37,386 nucleotides of DNA, taken from JAEUOS01 sp040382235. Its GTDB lineage: Bacteria; Pseudomonadota; Gammaproteobacteria; Burkholderiales; JAEUOS01. The translations under genes and the position numbers were made by a program. The stretch spans positions 1 through 37,386 of the forward strand of contig JBEIFV010000041.1 in the NCBI GenBank assembly GCA_040382235.1, in the 5' to 3' direction. This document shows positions 1 to 7,852 of the stretch, piece by piece. The stretch's first letter is position 1. Every line of letters begins with the position of its first letter. The notes under the pieces were generated by a model. The model ran no database searches. It was not told where the DNA came from and worked only from the letters and a program-made list of their open reading frames with translations.

Positions 1-913
1 ACTGCACCTGTTCGCGGATGAAGGCCGCGAACTGCTCCGGGGACGAGGGATTGGGCAGGAAGGCCTGCTTCTCCAGTGCCGCCATGACCTCGGGCTTTCT
101 GAGGATCGTGCCAAGCTCGCGGTTGAGGCGCTCGACAATCTCGCGCGGCATTTTCGCCGGGCCCACCAGCCCCATCCAGTTGGAGATGGTGAATTGCGGC
201 ACGCCTGCCTCGTGGATGGTGGGCACGTCAGGCAGCAGTGGCGAGCGCCGGTTGAGGGTGGTGACCAGTGCGCGCAGCTTGCCCTCCTTCACGTAGGCCA
301 GCGCCACCGCCGGCGGATCCATCAATGCCTGGACGCGGTTGGCCAGCAGGTCCGGCATCACCAGCGGCGCCGACTTGTAAGGCACATGCAGCATGTCCAG
401 CCCCAGGAGCGCGTTCATCTGCGCGAAGGCGACGATGCCGCTCGGATTGCCGGTGCCGTAGGCGAGCTTGCCGGGATTGGCCTTCACATGCGCGACGAAC
501 TCCTGCAAATTTGTCGCGGGCACGCTGCTGTTGACGAACAGAAAAACCGTGTAGCGCCCGATGTCGGTGATCGGGGTGAAATCGGCGTTGACGTCGTAGG
601 GCGGGTTCTTGCGCAGCGCCGGCACCGCCGCCAGCGGGCCGCCACTACCCACGCCCAGGGTATAGCCGTCCGGCGCCGAACGCGTCACCTCGATCGCCGA
701 GACCGCGCCGTCGGCGCCGGGGCGGGGTTCGATCACCACCTGCTGGCCAAGCGCCGCCGACAATTGCGGTGCCAGCACGCGCATCACCGCGTCGGTGGAA
801 GAACCGGCGCCGAACGGGATCACGATCCGGATCGGCCGATTCGGGTATTGCGCCGCCGCGCTGGCGGTGAACAGCAGGGCGGCAAGCAGTGCGGTTGCGC
901 GCGCGATCATCAT
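1..913 (-). CDS. Bug-family (TctC) periplasmic substrate-binding protein, C-terminus cut by window edge
   Basis: This is a periplasmic receptor of the tripartite tricarboxylate transporter (TTT) type, which captures a small carboxylate or amide. About 304 codons are visible and the 3' end lies outside the window. It opens with a signal peptide (basic start, then a hydrophobic ALLAALLFTASAAA-like stretch), followed by the family's YPNRPIRIVIPFGAG start, a VIEPRPGADG segment, the APDGYTL block and the MLHVPYKSAP block, all typical of Bug proteins. The start is ATGATG at 913/910, preceded at 920-926 by AAGGAGG. The first ATG overlaps the hyuB stop as ATGA, so translation is probably coupled. No TctA or TctB membrane genes are visible. 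The operon position suggests it delivers the substrate of the hydantoinase/oxoprolinase-type enzyme. The ligand is unknown. Confidence 0.93.
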   Translation of the reverse strand, partial: MMIARATALLAALLFTASAAAQYPNRPIRIVIPFGAGSSTDAVMRVLAPQLSAALGQQVVIEPRPGADGAVSAIEVTRSAPDGYTLGVGSGGPLAAVPALRKNPPYDVNADFTPITDIGRYTVFLFVNSSVPATNLQEFVAHVKANPGKLAYGTGNPSGIVAFAQMNALLGLDMLHVPYKSAPLVMPDLLANRVQALMDPPAVALAYVKEGKLRALVTTLNRRSPLLPDVPTIHEAGVPQFTISNWMGLVGPAKMPREIVERLNRELGTILRKPEVMAALEKQAFLPNPSSPEQFAAFIREQVQ

Positions 914-2610
914 GTCGAACCTCCTTCGGTCAATGAATACAGGTCGCTCGCCGCCACGGCGCTCACTTTGCGGTTGGCGAGGTCGGCGGCCAGTGCTTGG
1001 TGCGCCCGTTCGCGCGGATCACCGTAGCCGGCGCCGCCCGCCGTCTCGAGCACCACGCGGTCGCCGCGCGACACGGTGGTGACGCACTTGGAGATCGCCT
1101 CGACGCCGCCATCGGCACGATGGATGGTGGCGATCGACATTGCGCCGTCGGCCCCGCCGGCGGCGCCGCGGGCAGCGGTGAAGTGGCGTTCGCCGCGAAA
1201 CGTGAAGCGGATGTCATCGGCCAGGAACTCGTATTCGCGCACCACGCCCAGACCGCCGCGCTGGCGTCCGGCACCGCCCGAATCGGTGCGCAGGCCGAAG
1301 CGGCGAATGCGGATCGGCGCATCCAGGCAGAGTGCCTCGATCGGCTGGTTCATGCTGTTGGAGCCGTCGGTCTGCAGGCAGTCGACGCCGTCGCCCGAGC
1401 GGCTTGCACCGGTGCCGCCGCACACCAGTTCGGAAAGGATGAAATGGCTGCCATCGGCGCGCCGGCCGCCGAAGGCCAGCATCACCGACAGCCCGGCCGA
1501 GGCCGCCGGTACCCGGTCGGGCACCGCATCGGCGAATGCGCCGATCATCGCGCCGCAGATGCGCTTGATGGTGGCGGTACGCGCGTTCACCGCCGCGGGG
1601 GCCTGCGGATTGACGATCGAACCTTCGGGCAGGGTGAGGCTCACCGGGCGGAAGCATCCGCCGTTGGTCGGAATCTGCGCGTCGGTGAGGGCGCGCACGG
1701 CATAGTAGGCCGCGGCCTGCGCACCTGATGGCACGCAGTTGATCGGCCCGCGCACCTGCGGATTCGAGCCGGTGAAATCAAAATGGATGGTGCCGTCGCG
1801 CACGGTCGCTGCCACCTCGATGCGCACCCGGCGGTCGAGATCGACACCGTCATTGTCGAGCCAGTCGACATAGCGATAGGTGCCTTCGGGCAGGGTGCGC
1901 AGGGCCGCACGGGTCATTTTCTCGGAGCGATCGAGCAGGAGATCGAATATCCGTGTCACTTGCGCGGCACCGTAGGTCTCGCACAGTTCACCCAGGCGCC
2001 GGGCGCCGACCATGCAGGCCGACAACTGGGCGTTGATGTCGCCCATGAAGGTGTCGGACAGGCGGATGTTCAGGCACATCATCTCGCGCAGGGTTTCGTT
2101 GACCCGGCCGCCCTCCATGTACTTGAGTGGCGGAATCCGCAGGCCTTCCTGGTAGATCTCGGTGGCGTTGGTGGGAATCGACCCCGGGGCCATTCCGCCC
2201 ATGTCCTGGTGATGCACGGTGGTGACCGAGAAGCCAACCATGGCACCCTCGGCGAACACCGGGATGAACAGCGTGATGTCGGGCAGGTGGGTGCCGCCGG
2301 AATAGGGATCGTTGAGGATGTAGACATCGCCGCTGGCCATGCCCGCCGGCGGATATTTCCGCACCACCGCGGCGAGTGCCGGGATCATGGTCGCCAGGTG
2401 GATCGGTATGGCGGTGGCCTGCGCGATGGTCTGGCCGTCGGCGGTGAAGATCGCGGCCGAACAGTCCATGCCTTCCTTGACGATCGGCGAGAAGGCGCTG
2501 TGCAGGAGGGTCATCTGCATTTCGTTGGCGATGCCCTCGAGCTTGTTGCGCACCACCTCGAGGGTCACCGGGTCCACCTGTGTCACCGCCGCGTCGGCTC
2601 TGTCGTTCAT
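910..2610 (-). CDS. hyuB: Hydantoinase B/oxoprolinase family subunit
   Basis: This is the B subunit (566 aa) of an ATP-dependent N-methylhydantoinase/5-oxoprolinase/acetone-carboxylase-type enzyme. The N-terminus reads VDPVTLEVVRNKLEGIANEM, and the body has the ILNDPYSGGTHLPDI and TVHHQDMGGMAPGS blocks and the GxGGAGxxRGGLGVVREYEF block near the C-terminus, all characteristic of the family. In this family the A subunit binds ATP and the B subunit completes the ring-opening or carboxylating enzyme. The ATG overlaps the hyuA stop as ATGA (2607-2610), and its own TGA overlaps the Bug receptor start, so the three genes form one coupled transcription unit. The length is usual for the family. The substrate cannot be told from sequence: hydantoins, oxoproline, caprolactam or ketones are all possible. 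Confidence 0.93.
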   Translation of the reverse strand: MNDRADAAVTQVDPVTLEVVRNKLEGIANEMQMTLLHSAFSPIVKEGMDCSAAIFTADGQTIAQATAIPIHLATMIPALAAVVRKYPPAGMASGDVYILNDPYSGGTHLPDITLFIPVFAEGAMVGFSVTTVHHQDMGGMAPGSIPTNATEIYQEGLRIPPLKYMEGGRVNETLREMMCLNIRLSDTFMGDINAQLSACMVGARRLGELCETYGAAQVTRIFDLLLDRSEKMTRAALRTLPEGTYRYVDWLDNDGVDLDRRVRIEVAATVRDGTIHFDFTGSNPQVRGPINCVPSGAQAAAYYAVRALTDAQIPTNGGCFRPVSLTLPEGSIVNPQAPAAVNARTATIKRICGAMIGAFADAVPDRVPAASAGLSVMLAFGGRRADGSHFILSELVCGGTGASRSGDGVDCLQTDGSNSMNQPIEALCLDAPIRIRRFGLRTDSGGAGRQRGGLGVVREYEFLADDIRFTFRGERHFTAARGAAGGADGAMSIATIHRADGGVEAISKCVTTVSRGDRVVLETAGGAGYGDPRERAHQALAADLANRKVSAVAASDLYSLTEGGST

Positions 2611-4661
2611 GGCTCTCTCGTCAGTATCAGGACCTCGTTGTCGGCGACGCGGCCGGTCCAGCCGGGTTCGACCAGTGTCGTGGTGTCGCTTTGCTCGACG
2701 ATCGTAGGGCCCTGCAGCGTGTCGCCGGGCGCCAGGCCGTCGCGATCGATGACCTGCGCGGTAACGAAGTCTTCATAGCCGGCCAGCAGGATGCGCCGAT
2801 TGCTCTTGCCGGCATGCCCGCGTCCGGGCGCCCGGGCGCGCGGCCGGACCGCCGGGATCTGCGCGCGGTTGGGCGCGCGTTGCACCACCCGCAGATTGAC
2901 AAAGCGCGCGGGCGACCGGGTATGGTGTCCGTAGACCAGGTCGTAATGCCGGCAGAACGCCTCGTAGAGCGTGGCCACCAGGGTAGCGGGCGTCTCGATG
3001 TCCAGTGCGACCTCGATGTGATGGGCCTGGCCCACGTAGCAGACGTCGGCGTAGCAGGAAGTGATGACCGCATCCGCCGGCACGCCTTCCTCGCGCATGC
3101 GCGTCGAGCATTCCGCCGCAAGCCGGGCGCACACCCTCAGGATTTCGCCTACGTCGGCATCGGTGAATTTCGCCATGAAGCCGGCGGCGGATTCATGCTC
3201 GATCTGCGCCGACAACAGGCCCGAGGCGCACAGGACGCCGGGATAGCGTGGCACGACGATGGTGGTCATGCCCAGTTCTTGTGCCAGCGCCGTCGCATGC
3301 AATGCGCCGCCACCGCCGAAGGGCATCAGTGAAAAGCCGCGCGGGTCCATGCCGCGGCTGATCGACACCAGCCGGATGCCTTCGGCCATTTGCGCATTGA
3401 CGACCCGATGGATGCCAAGGGCGGCCTGGTGCAGGGTCAGTCCGAGCGGTCGCGCGACCCGTTCCTCGATGGCGCGCGCCGCGAGTGCCGGGTCGAGGTT
3501 GAGCGTGCCGCCGGCGAAATAGGCCGGGTCCAGGTAGCCGAGCACGATCGATGCGTCGGTCACGGTGGCCTCGCCGCCGCCGCGGCCGTAGCAGGCGGGG
3601 CCGGGGTCCGCGCCGGCCGATTGCGGCCCGACGCGCAGGCCGCCGCCGGTATCGATCCAGGCGATGCTGCCACCGCCGGCGCCGATGGAATTGACGTCCA
3701 CCATCGGCACCCGGATGCGGAAGCCGTCAAGCAGGCCGTCCGGTCGTATCACCGGCTGCCCCCGCGCGATGAGGGCGATATCGCAACTGGTGCCGCCAAT
3801 GTCCACGGTGATCAGGTCTTCGTGGCCGACCGAGTGGCCGGCCTGGCGCGCGCCGACCACGCCGGCTGCGGGACCGGAAAGAAACAGCCGGATCGGGCGC
3901 TGCCTGGCAATGCGTGCCGAACAGATGCCGCCGCGCGACTGCATGATCTGCAAGGGCGCGGGAACGCCGGCGCCGTTCAGGTCGCGTTCCATGGCCGCGA
4001 GATAGCGGTCGAGCCCGGACTTTACGTAGGCGTCGAACGCGGTGACGACGGTGCGCTCGTATTCGCGGAAGGCCGGATCGACTTCCGACGAGATCGAAAC
4101 CACTAGCGCGGGATGGCGCGTGCGGATGAACTCGGCGGCACGCTGTTCGTGCGCCGGATTGACAAAGGAAAACAGGAAGCTCACCGCGATCGCCTCGACA
4201 CCGTCGGCGACCAGCGCATCGATCGCTTCGGCAAGCGAGGCGGTGTCGAGTTCGGTGACGACCGTGCCATCGGGGCCAATGGACTCCACCACGCCACGGC
4301 GGCGCGCACGCGGCGCCAGGAACAACGGAGTTTCAGGCTTGAGCAGAAGTTCGTAGATCTGGCGGCGGTTCTGCCGGCCGATCTCGATGACATCCTCGAA
4401 ACCGGCGGTGGTCAGGAGCCCGAGGCGTGCGCCCTTGCGTTCCAGCACCGCATTGGTTGCCACCGTGGTGCCATGGGCGAAGCTTGTCACCGCGCCGGGC
4501 GCGATTTTCCATTGCGGCAGCAGGCGAACGAGCGCTTCGCGTACCGCGGCGCTCGGGTCGGCGCGGGTGGAGGGCAGCTTGGCGATGTGCTGCGTGCCGG
4601 CGTCGTCGATCGCCACAACGTCGGTGAAGGTGCCGCCAATGTCGATGCCGATGCTGGCCAA
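2607..4661 (-). CDS. hyuA: Hydantoinase A/oxoprolinase family ATP-binding subunit
   Basis: This is the A subunit (684 aa) of a hydantoinase/oxoprolinase-type ATP-dependent amidohydrolase. Residues 2-20 contain the IGIDIGGTFTDVV phosphate-binding loop of the acetate/sugar kinase-like fold. The Hydantoinase_A domain follows, with DIGGTSCDIALI, the glycine-rich SIGAGGGSIAWID segment, GADPGPACYGRGG and FGGGGALHA. The C-terminal third is the less conserved cap. No in-frame ATG lies upstream of the conserved start, so I place the start at the TTG at 4661, which puts the IGIDIGG strand two codons in. A weak GCGGA lies upstream. It heads the hyuA-hyuB-Bug operon and diverges from lysR. Confidence 0.92.
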   Translation of the reverse strand: MASIGIDIGGTFTDVVAIDDAGTQHIAKLPSTRADPSAAVREALVRLLPQWKIAPGAVTSFAHGTTVATNAVLERKGARLGLLTTAGFEDVIEIGRQNRRQIYELLLKPETPLFLAPRARRRGVVESIGPDGTVVTELDTASLAEAIDALVADGVEAIAVSFLFSFVNPAHEQRAAEFIRTRHPALVVSISSEVDPAFREYERTVVTAFDAYVKSGLDRYLAAMERDLNGAGVPAPLQIMQSRGGICSARIARQRPIRLFLSGPAAGVVGARQAGHSVGHEDLITVDIGGTSCDIALIARGQPVIRPDGLLDGFRIRVPMVDVNSIGAGGGSIAWIDTGGGLRVGPQSAGADPGPACYGRGGGEATVTDASIVLGYLDPAYFAGGTLNLDPALAARAIEERVARPLGLTLHQAALGIHRVVNAQMAEGIRLVSISRGMDPRGFSLMPFGGGGALHATALAQELGMTTIVVPRYPGVLCASGLLSAQIEHESAAGFMAKFTDADVGEILRVCARLAAECSTRMREEGVPADAVITSCYADVCYVGQAHHIEVALDIETPATLVATLYEAFCRHYDLVYGHHTRSPARFVNLRVVQRAPNRAQIPAVRPRARAPGRGHAGKSNRRILLAGYEDFVTAQVIDRDGLAPGDTLQGPTIVEQSDTTTLVEPGWTGRVADNEVLILTREP

Positions 4662-4691
4662 GGGAATATCCGCGAGTCTGAAGGCGATTCC

Positions 4692-4740
4692 ATTATCGGA
4701 AGCACTGGCTATACTTGAAGTTCCAATATCTGAAACTTCA
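4692..4740. promoter_or_regulatory. Divergent hyuA/lysR promoter with LysR-type inverted repeat
   Basis: TGAAGTT (4716-4722) and AACTTCA (4734-4740) form a perfect 7-base inverted repeat separated by 11 bases, the geometry of a LysR-type T-N11-A recognition site. It ends 8 bases before the lysR start. On the plus strand TATACT at 4710-4715 is a plausible lysR -10 that abuts the repeat. On the minus strand GATAAT (4697-4692) with TTCAAG (4719-4714) could be the hyuA promoter, its -35 overlapping the left arm. This fits autorepression of lysR together with activation of hyuA. The repeat is seen directly; the promoter hexamers and the regulatory model are inferred. Confidence 0.6.
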
Positions 4741-4748
4741 GGTTATCG

Positions 4749-5717
4749 ATGAACCTGCGCCAGCTGGAAATCTTCGAGGCTGTGATGCGCACCGGATCGG
4801 TGGCCCAGGCGGCGCGTGCCTTGGGCGTTTCGCAACCGGCGATCAGCAAATCCCTGCGGCTGGCCGAGGAGGCGGCCGGGTTCGTGCTGTTCCGGCGTGT
4901 GCGCGGACGGGTGTTTCCCAGCCCGGAGGCAGAGACCCTTCTGCCGCAGGTCGAGCGCGTGCGCGGCGACCTCGACACCATCTCGACCTTGATCCGGCAG
5001 TTGCGCGACGGCAACGCGGGCAGCGTGACGGTGGCCGCGCCGGGTTCGGTGGCGCATGGCTTCATCACCCCCGCGATAGCCGCGTTCGCACAAGAGCGGC
5101 CGAACATCCATGTCGAGGTGATGATCCTGCCTACTGCCGCGGTGGCCGACCGGGTGGCCGAAAGCCAGGCCGATTTCGGCTTGGTCCACCAGCCCACCGA
5201 CAATCCCTACCTTGACGGCGAGGTGATTTGCGAGGCTGATGGTGTGTGCGTGATGCGCCGTTCGCACCCGCTGGCGCTGCGCAAGAGCGTGAGCGCGCGC
5301 GAACTGCTTGCCGAAAGGTTAATCTGCTATCGCGAGGACACGGCCATCGGCGCCCTTGTACGGCGCGCGTTGCGCGCCGCTGGCGAACGTCGCGAGGTGG
5401 ATATCGTGATAAACCAGTCGCAGCAGGCTCTCGACCTGGTCGAGGCCGGCGCGGGCGTGGCTATCATGGATCCGTTTCTGCTGATTGCCGCCGATCGGCC
5501 GGCGCTGGCGGCAGTGCCGTTCCGTCCGGTGTTTCCAAACCGTCTGCGCATCATCCGCGCCCGCGAACGGCCGCGCTCGCGTGCCGCCGCGCAGTTCGAG
5601 CGCAGCATCCAAGCCGTGATCCTGGCGCGCACCAGCGCCTCGCCGCTGGCTGCTCTGGTCAAGCAGGTGGCGTCGGGCAGCGCAAGGATTCTCAGCGAAG
5701 GCGCGGTGCCGACCTAG
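4749..5717 (+). CDS. LysR-family transcriptional regulator of the hyu operon
   Basis: This LysR-type regulator is 322 aa, a normal family length. Residues 1-62 form the winged helix-turn-helix (start MNLRQLEIFEAV, recognition region ALGVSQPAISKSL, then LFRR). Residues from about 90 to 300 form the periplasmic-binding-protein-like effector domain, with NAGSVTVAAPGSVAHG at its start. It diverges from hyuA across an 87-base gap holding a 7-11-7 inverted repeat, so it most likely controls hyuA-hyuB-Bug and itself in response to the substrate or a breakdown product. It converges on the downstream crotonase gene with only 3 bases between the stops. Confidence 0.94.
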   Translation: MNLRQLEIFEAVMRTGSVAQAARALGVSQPAISKSLRLAEEAAGFVLFRRVRGRVFPSPEAETLLPQVERVRGDLDTISTLIRQLRDGNAGSVTVAAPGSVAHGFITPAIAAFAQERPNIHVEVMILPTAAVADRVAESQADFGLVHQPTDNPYLDGEVICEADGVCVMRRSHPLALRKSVSARELLAERLICYREDTAIGALVRRALRAAGERREVDIVINQSQQALDLVEAGAGVAIMDPFLLIAADRPALAAVPFRPVFPNRLRIIRARERPRSRAAAQFERSIQAVILARTSASPLAALVKQVASGSARILSEGAVPT

Positions 5718-5720
5718 CGG

Positions 5721-6506
5721 TCAGTCGAACCGGCCCTGCCGTCCTGCGCCGGCGGCGAAGCGCGCCGCCCCCTTGACCGTTTCACCGCTCCCGATGGTGC
5801 CCAAGCCATGCGCGAATTCGTTTTGCATCGCCGCCGCGTGCTCCATGCCCCACTGTTCATAGGCACTGACGCGGTCCGAGCGCAGGCAAGCCTGTGGAAA
5901 CTTGGCAATCTGCCGCGCCAGATCTTCTGCCGCCGCGCGTGATTGCCCATGCGGCACCACGCGATTTGCCAGCCCCATCTCCAGCGCTTCCTTGGCACCC
6001 ACCGGGCGGCCGGTGAGTATCAGGTCGAGCGCGCGGCTCATGCCGATCAGGCGCGGCAGGCGCACGGTGCCGCCGTCGATCAGCGGCACCCCCCAACGCC
6101 TGCAGAAAACGCCGAAGGTCGCGGTTTCTTCCATCACCCGCAGGTCGCACCACAGAGCCAGTTCGGTACCGCCGGCCACCGCGTAACCGCTGACGGCCGC
6201 GATCACCGGTTTGGAGAGCATGAGCCGGGTGCAACCCATCGGCGCAGTGGCGGCCATGTCGGCGTTGAGCGGATTGGCGCGCGCGTTGTCGCCGATGCCG
6301 CCCGAGACCGCCTTCAGGTCAGCGCCGGCGCAAAAAGTCTCAGCCGCGCCGCACAGTACCGCCACATCGGCGTCCGTGTCGACATCGAAGGCGCGGAAGG
6401 CGGCGAACAGCGCTTCGGCAGTCGGGCCGTCGACCGCGTTTTTCGCCTGCGGGCGGTCCAAGGTGATGGTGGTGACGCGCTCAAGCGTCTCCACATGCAA
6501 GGTCAT
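5721..6506 (-). CDS. Enoyl-CoA hydratase/isomerase (crotonase) family protein
   Basis: This crotonase-fold protein (261 aa) should act on an acyl-CoA thioester. It has the oxyanion-hole segments FCAGADLK (about residues 58-65) and AVAGGTELALWCDLR (about 110-123), where Glu115 matches the first catalytic glutamate of classic hydratases. The second glutamate, normally in an L-P-E motif, is replaced: the segment reads VFCRRWGVPLIDGG with Cys135 at that place. I recall crotonases sharing this FCRRWG pattern, but their reaction is not established to my knowledge. The ATG at 6506 gives the family N-terminus MTLHVETLERVTTITL; an upstream extension lacks homology. It lies 4 bases after the thiolase stop and is clearly co-transcribed. 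Its exact reaction is uncertain. Confidence 0.9.
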   Translation of the reverse strand: MTLHVETLERVTTITLDRPQAKNAVDGPTAEALFAAFRAFDVDTDADVAVLCGAAETFCAGADLKAVSGGIGDNARANPLNADMAATAPMGCTRLMLSKPVIAAVSGYAVAGGTELALWCDLRVMEETATFGVFCRRWGVPLIDGGTVRLPRLIGMSRALDLILTGRPVGAKEALEMGLANRVVPHGQSRAAAEDLARQIAKFPQACLRSDRVSAYEQWGMEHAAAMQNEFAHGLGTIGSGETVKGAARFAAGAGRQGRFD

Positions 6507-6510
6507 GGCT

Positions 6511-7716
6511 TCAGACCCGCTCGACGATGGTGGCAATCCCCATGCCGCCGCCGACGCAAAGCGTGGCCAGGCCGTAGCGCAGCTTGCGTGCTTCCAGTTC
6601 GTCGATCAGGATGCCGATGATCATCGCGCCGGTGGCGCCCAGCGGATGGCCCATGGCGATCGAGCCGCCATTCACGTTCACCTTTTCTTCCGGCACGCCT
6701 AGTTCCTTCATGAACTTCATCGGCACCACCGCGAAGGCTTCGTTGATCTCGAACAGGTCGATGTCGTCGATGGTGAGGCCAGCCTTGGCCAGCGCCTTGC
6801 GCGCGGCCGGCATCGGGCCGGTCAGCATGATGGTGGGGTCTGCGCCGGACAAGGCGGTGGCGACAATCCGCGCGCGCGGCTTCAAGCCCAGTTGCCGGCC
6901 CTTGGCTTCGGAGCCCACCAGCACCGCGGCGGCGCCATCGACGATGCCGGAGGAATTGCCGGCGTGATGCACATGCATGATGCGCTCGACCTGCGGGTAC
7001 TTGGCGATCGCCACTGCGTCGAAGCCCATCTCGCCGATTTGCGCGAACGATGGCTTGAGCGAGGCCAGGCCTTCCATGGTGGTGCGCGGCTTGATGAATT
7101 CATCGCGTTCCAGGATGGTCATGCCCAGCATGTCTCGCACCGGCATCACGCTGCGGTCGAAACGGCCGGCATCGCGCGCCGCACTGGCTTTCTGCTGCGA
7201 GCGCAAGGCGTAGGCATCGACGTCATCGCGCGAAAAGCCTTCGAGCGTGGCGATCAGGTCGGCGCCAATGCCCTGTGGCATGAAGGCGGTGTTGAAGTTG
7301 GTCTGCGGGTCCTGCGCCCAGGCGCCGCCGTCGGAGCCCATCGGTACCCGGCTCATCGACTCCACGCCGCCGGCCACCACCAGGTCTTCCCAGCCCGAGG
7401 CCACCTTTTGTGCCGCCAGGTTCACCGCTTCCAGGCCGGAGGCGCAAAAGCGATTTAGCTGCAGGCCGGCCACCCGCCAGTCCCAGCCGGCCGCCAGTGC
7501 CGCGGTCTTGGCGATGCACGAACCCTGCTCGCCCACCGGCGAGACGCAGCCCATCACCACGTCTTCAACTTCGGCGGTATCGAAATCATGGCGTGCTTGC
7601 AGGTCCTTGAGGATGCCCGACAGCAGGGCGATCGGTTTGACTTCATGTAGCGAGCCATCGGACTTGCCCTTGCCGCGTGGCGTGCGGATCGCGTCGAAAA
7701 CAAAAGCCTGGGCCAT
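6511..7716 (-). CDS. Acetyl-CoA C-acyltransferase (thiolase)
   Basis: This degradative-type thiolase (401 aa) cleaves a 3-ketoacyl-CoA with CoA, or condenses two acyl-CoAs. The nucleophilic cysteine is Cys91 in LNRFCASGLEAV. The C-terminal active-site blocks are present: NEAFAVVP, GGSIAMGHPLGATGA with the catalytic histidine, and CVGGGMGIA with the second cysteine. GGGAGA-type spacing is supplied by GGGAGA just upstream of the ATG at 7716. It is the first gene of a two-gene operon with the crotonase, which suggests a partial beta-oxidation unit. It is divergent from the ketopantoate-reductase-like gene, and an inverted repeat brackets its likely -10 hexamer. Confidence 0.95.
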   Translation of the reverse strand: MAQAFVFDAIRTPRGKGKSDGSLHEVKPIALLSGILKDLQARHDFDTAEVEDVVMGCVSPVGEQGSCIAKTAALAAGWDWRVAGLQLNRFCASGLEAVNLAAQKVASGWEDLVVAGGVESMSRVPMGSDGGAWAQDPQTNFNTAFMPQGIGADLIATLEGFSRDDVDAYALRSQQKASAARDAGRFDRSVMPVRDMLGMTILERDEFIKPRTTMEGLASLKPSFAQIGEMGFDAVAIAKYPQVERIMHVHHAGNSSGIVDGAAAVLVGSEAKGRQLGLKPRARIVATALSGADPTIMLTGPMPAARKALAKAGLTIDDIDLFEINEAFAVVPMKFMKELGVPEEKVNVNGGSIAMGHPLGATGAMIIGILIDELEARKLRYGLATLCVGGGMGIATIVERV

Positions 7717-7742
7717 GGTGAAAAGTCTCCCTGATTGGTGAG

Positions 7743-7762
7743 AGCGGAATCATAACTCCGCT
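7743..7762 (-). promoter_or_regulatory. Possible operator around the thiolase -10 hexamer
   Basis: AGCGGA (7743-7748) and TCCGCT (7757-7762) form a perfect 6-base inverted repeat with an 8-base spacer. On the minus strand the spacer carries TATGAT (7754-7749), a good -10 hexamer about 30 bases before the thiolase ATG. A repressor bound here would block transcription of the thiolase-crotonase operon. The -35 is weak (TTTGCC region). The site is inferred from arrangement only. Confidence 0.35.
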
Positions 7763-7852
7763 TGGCGTATGGCAAACTCGGATTTCGGGCGCGCTTTGAT
7801 TCGGGCCAATTGCCTTGCCGGCGCGTCGCATCTCCCAACTTGAAAGAATTCG

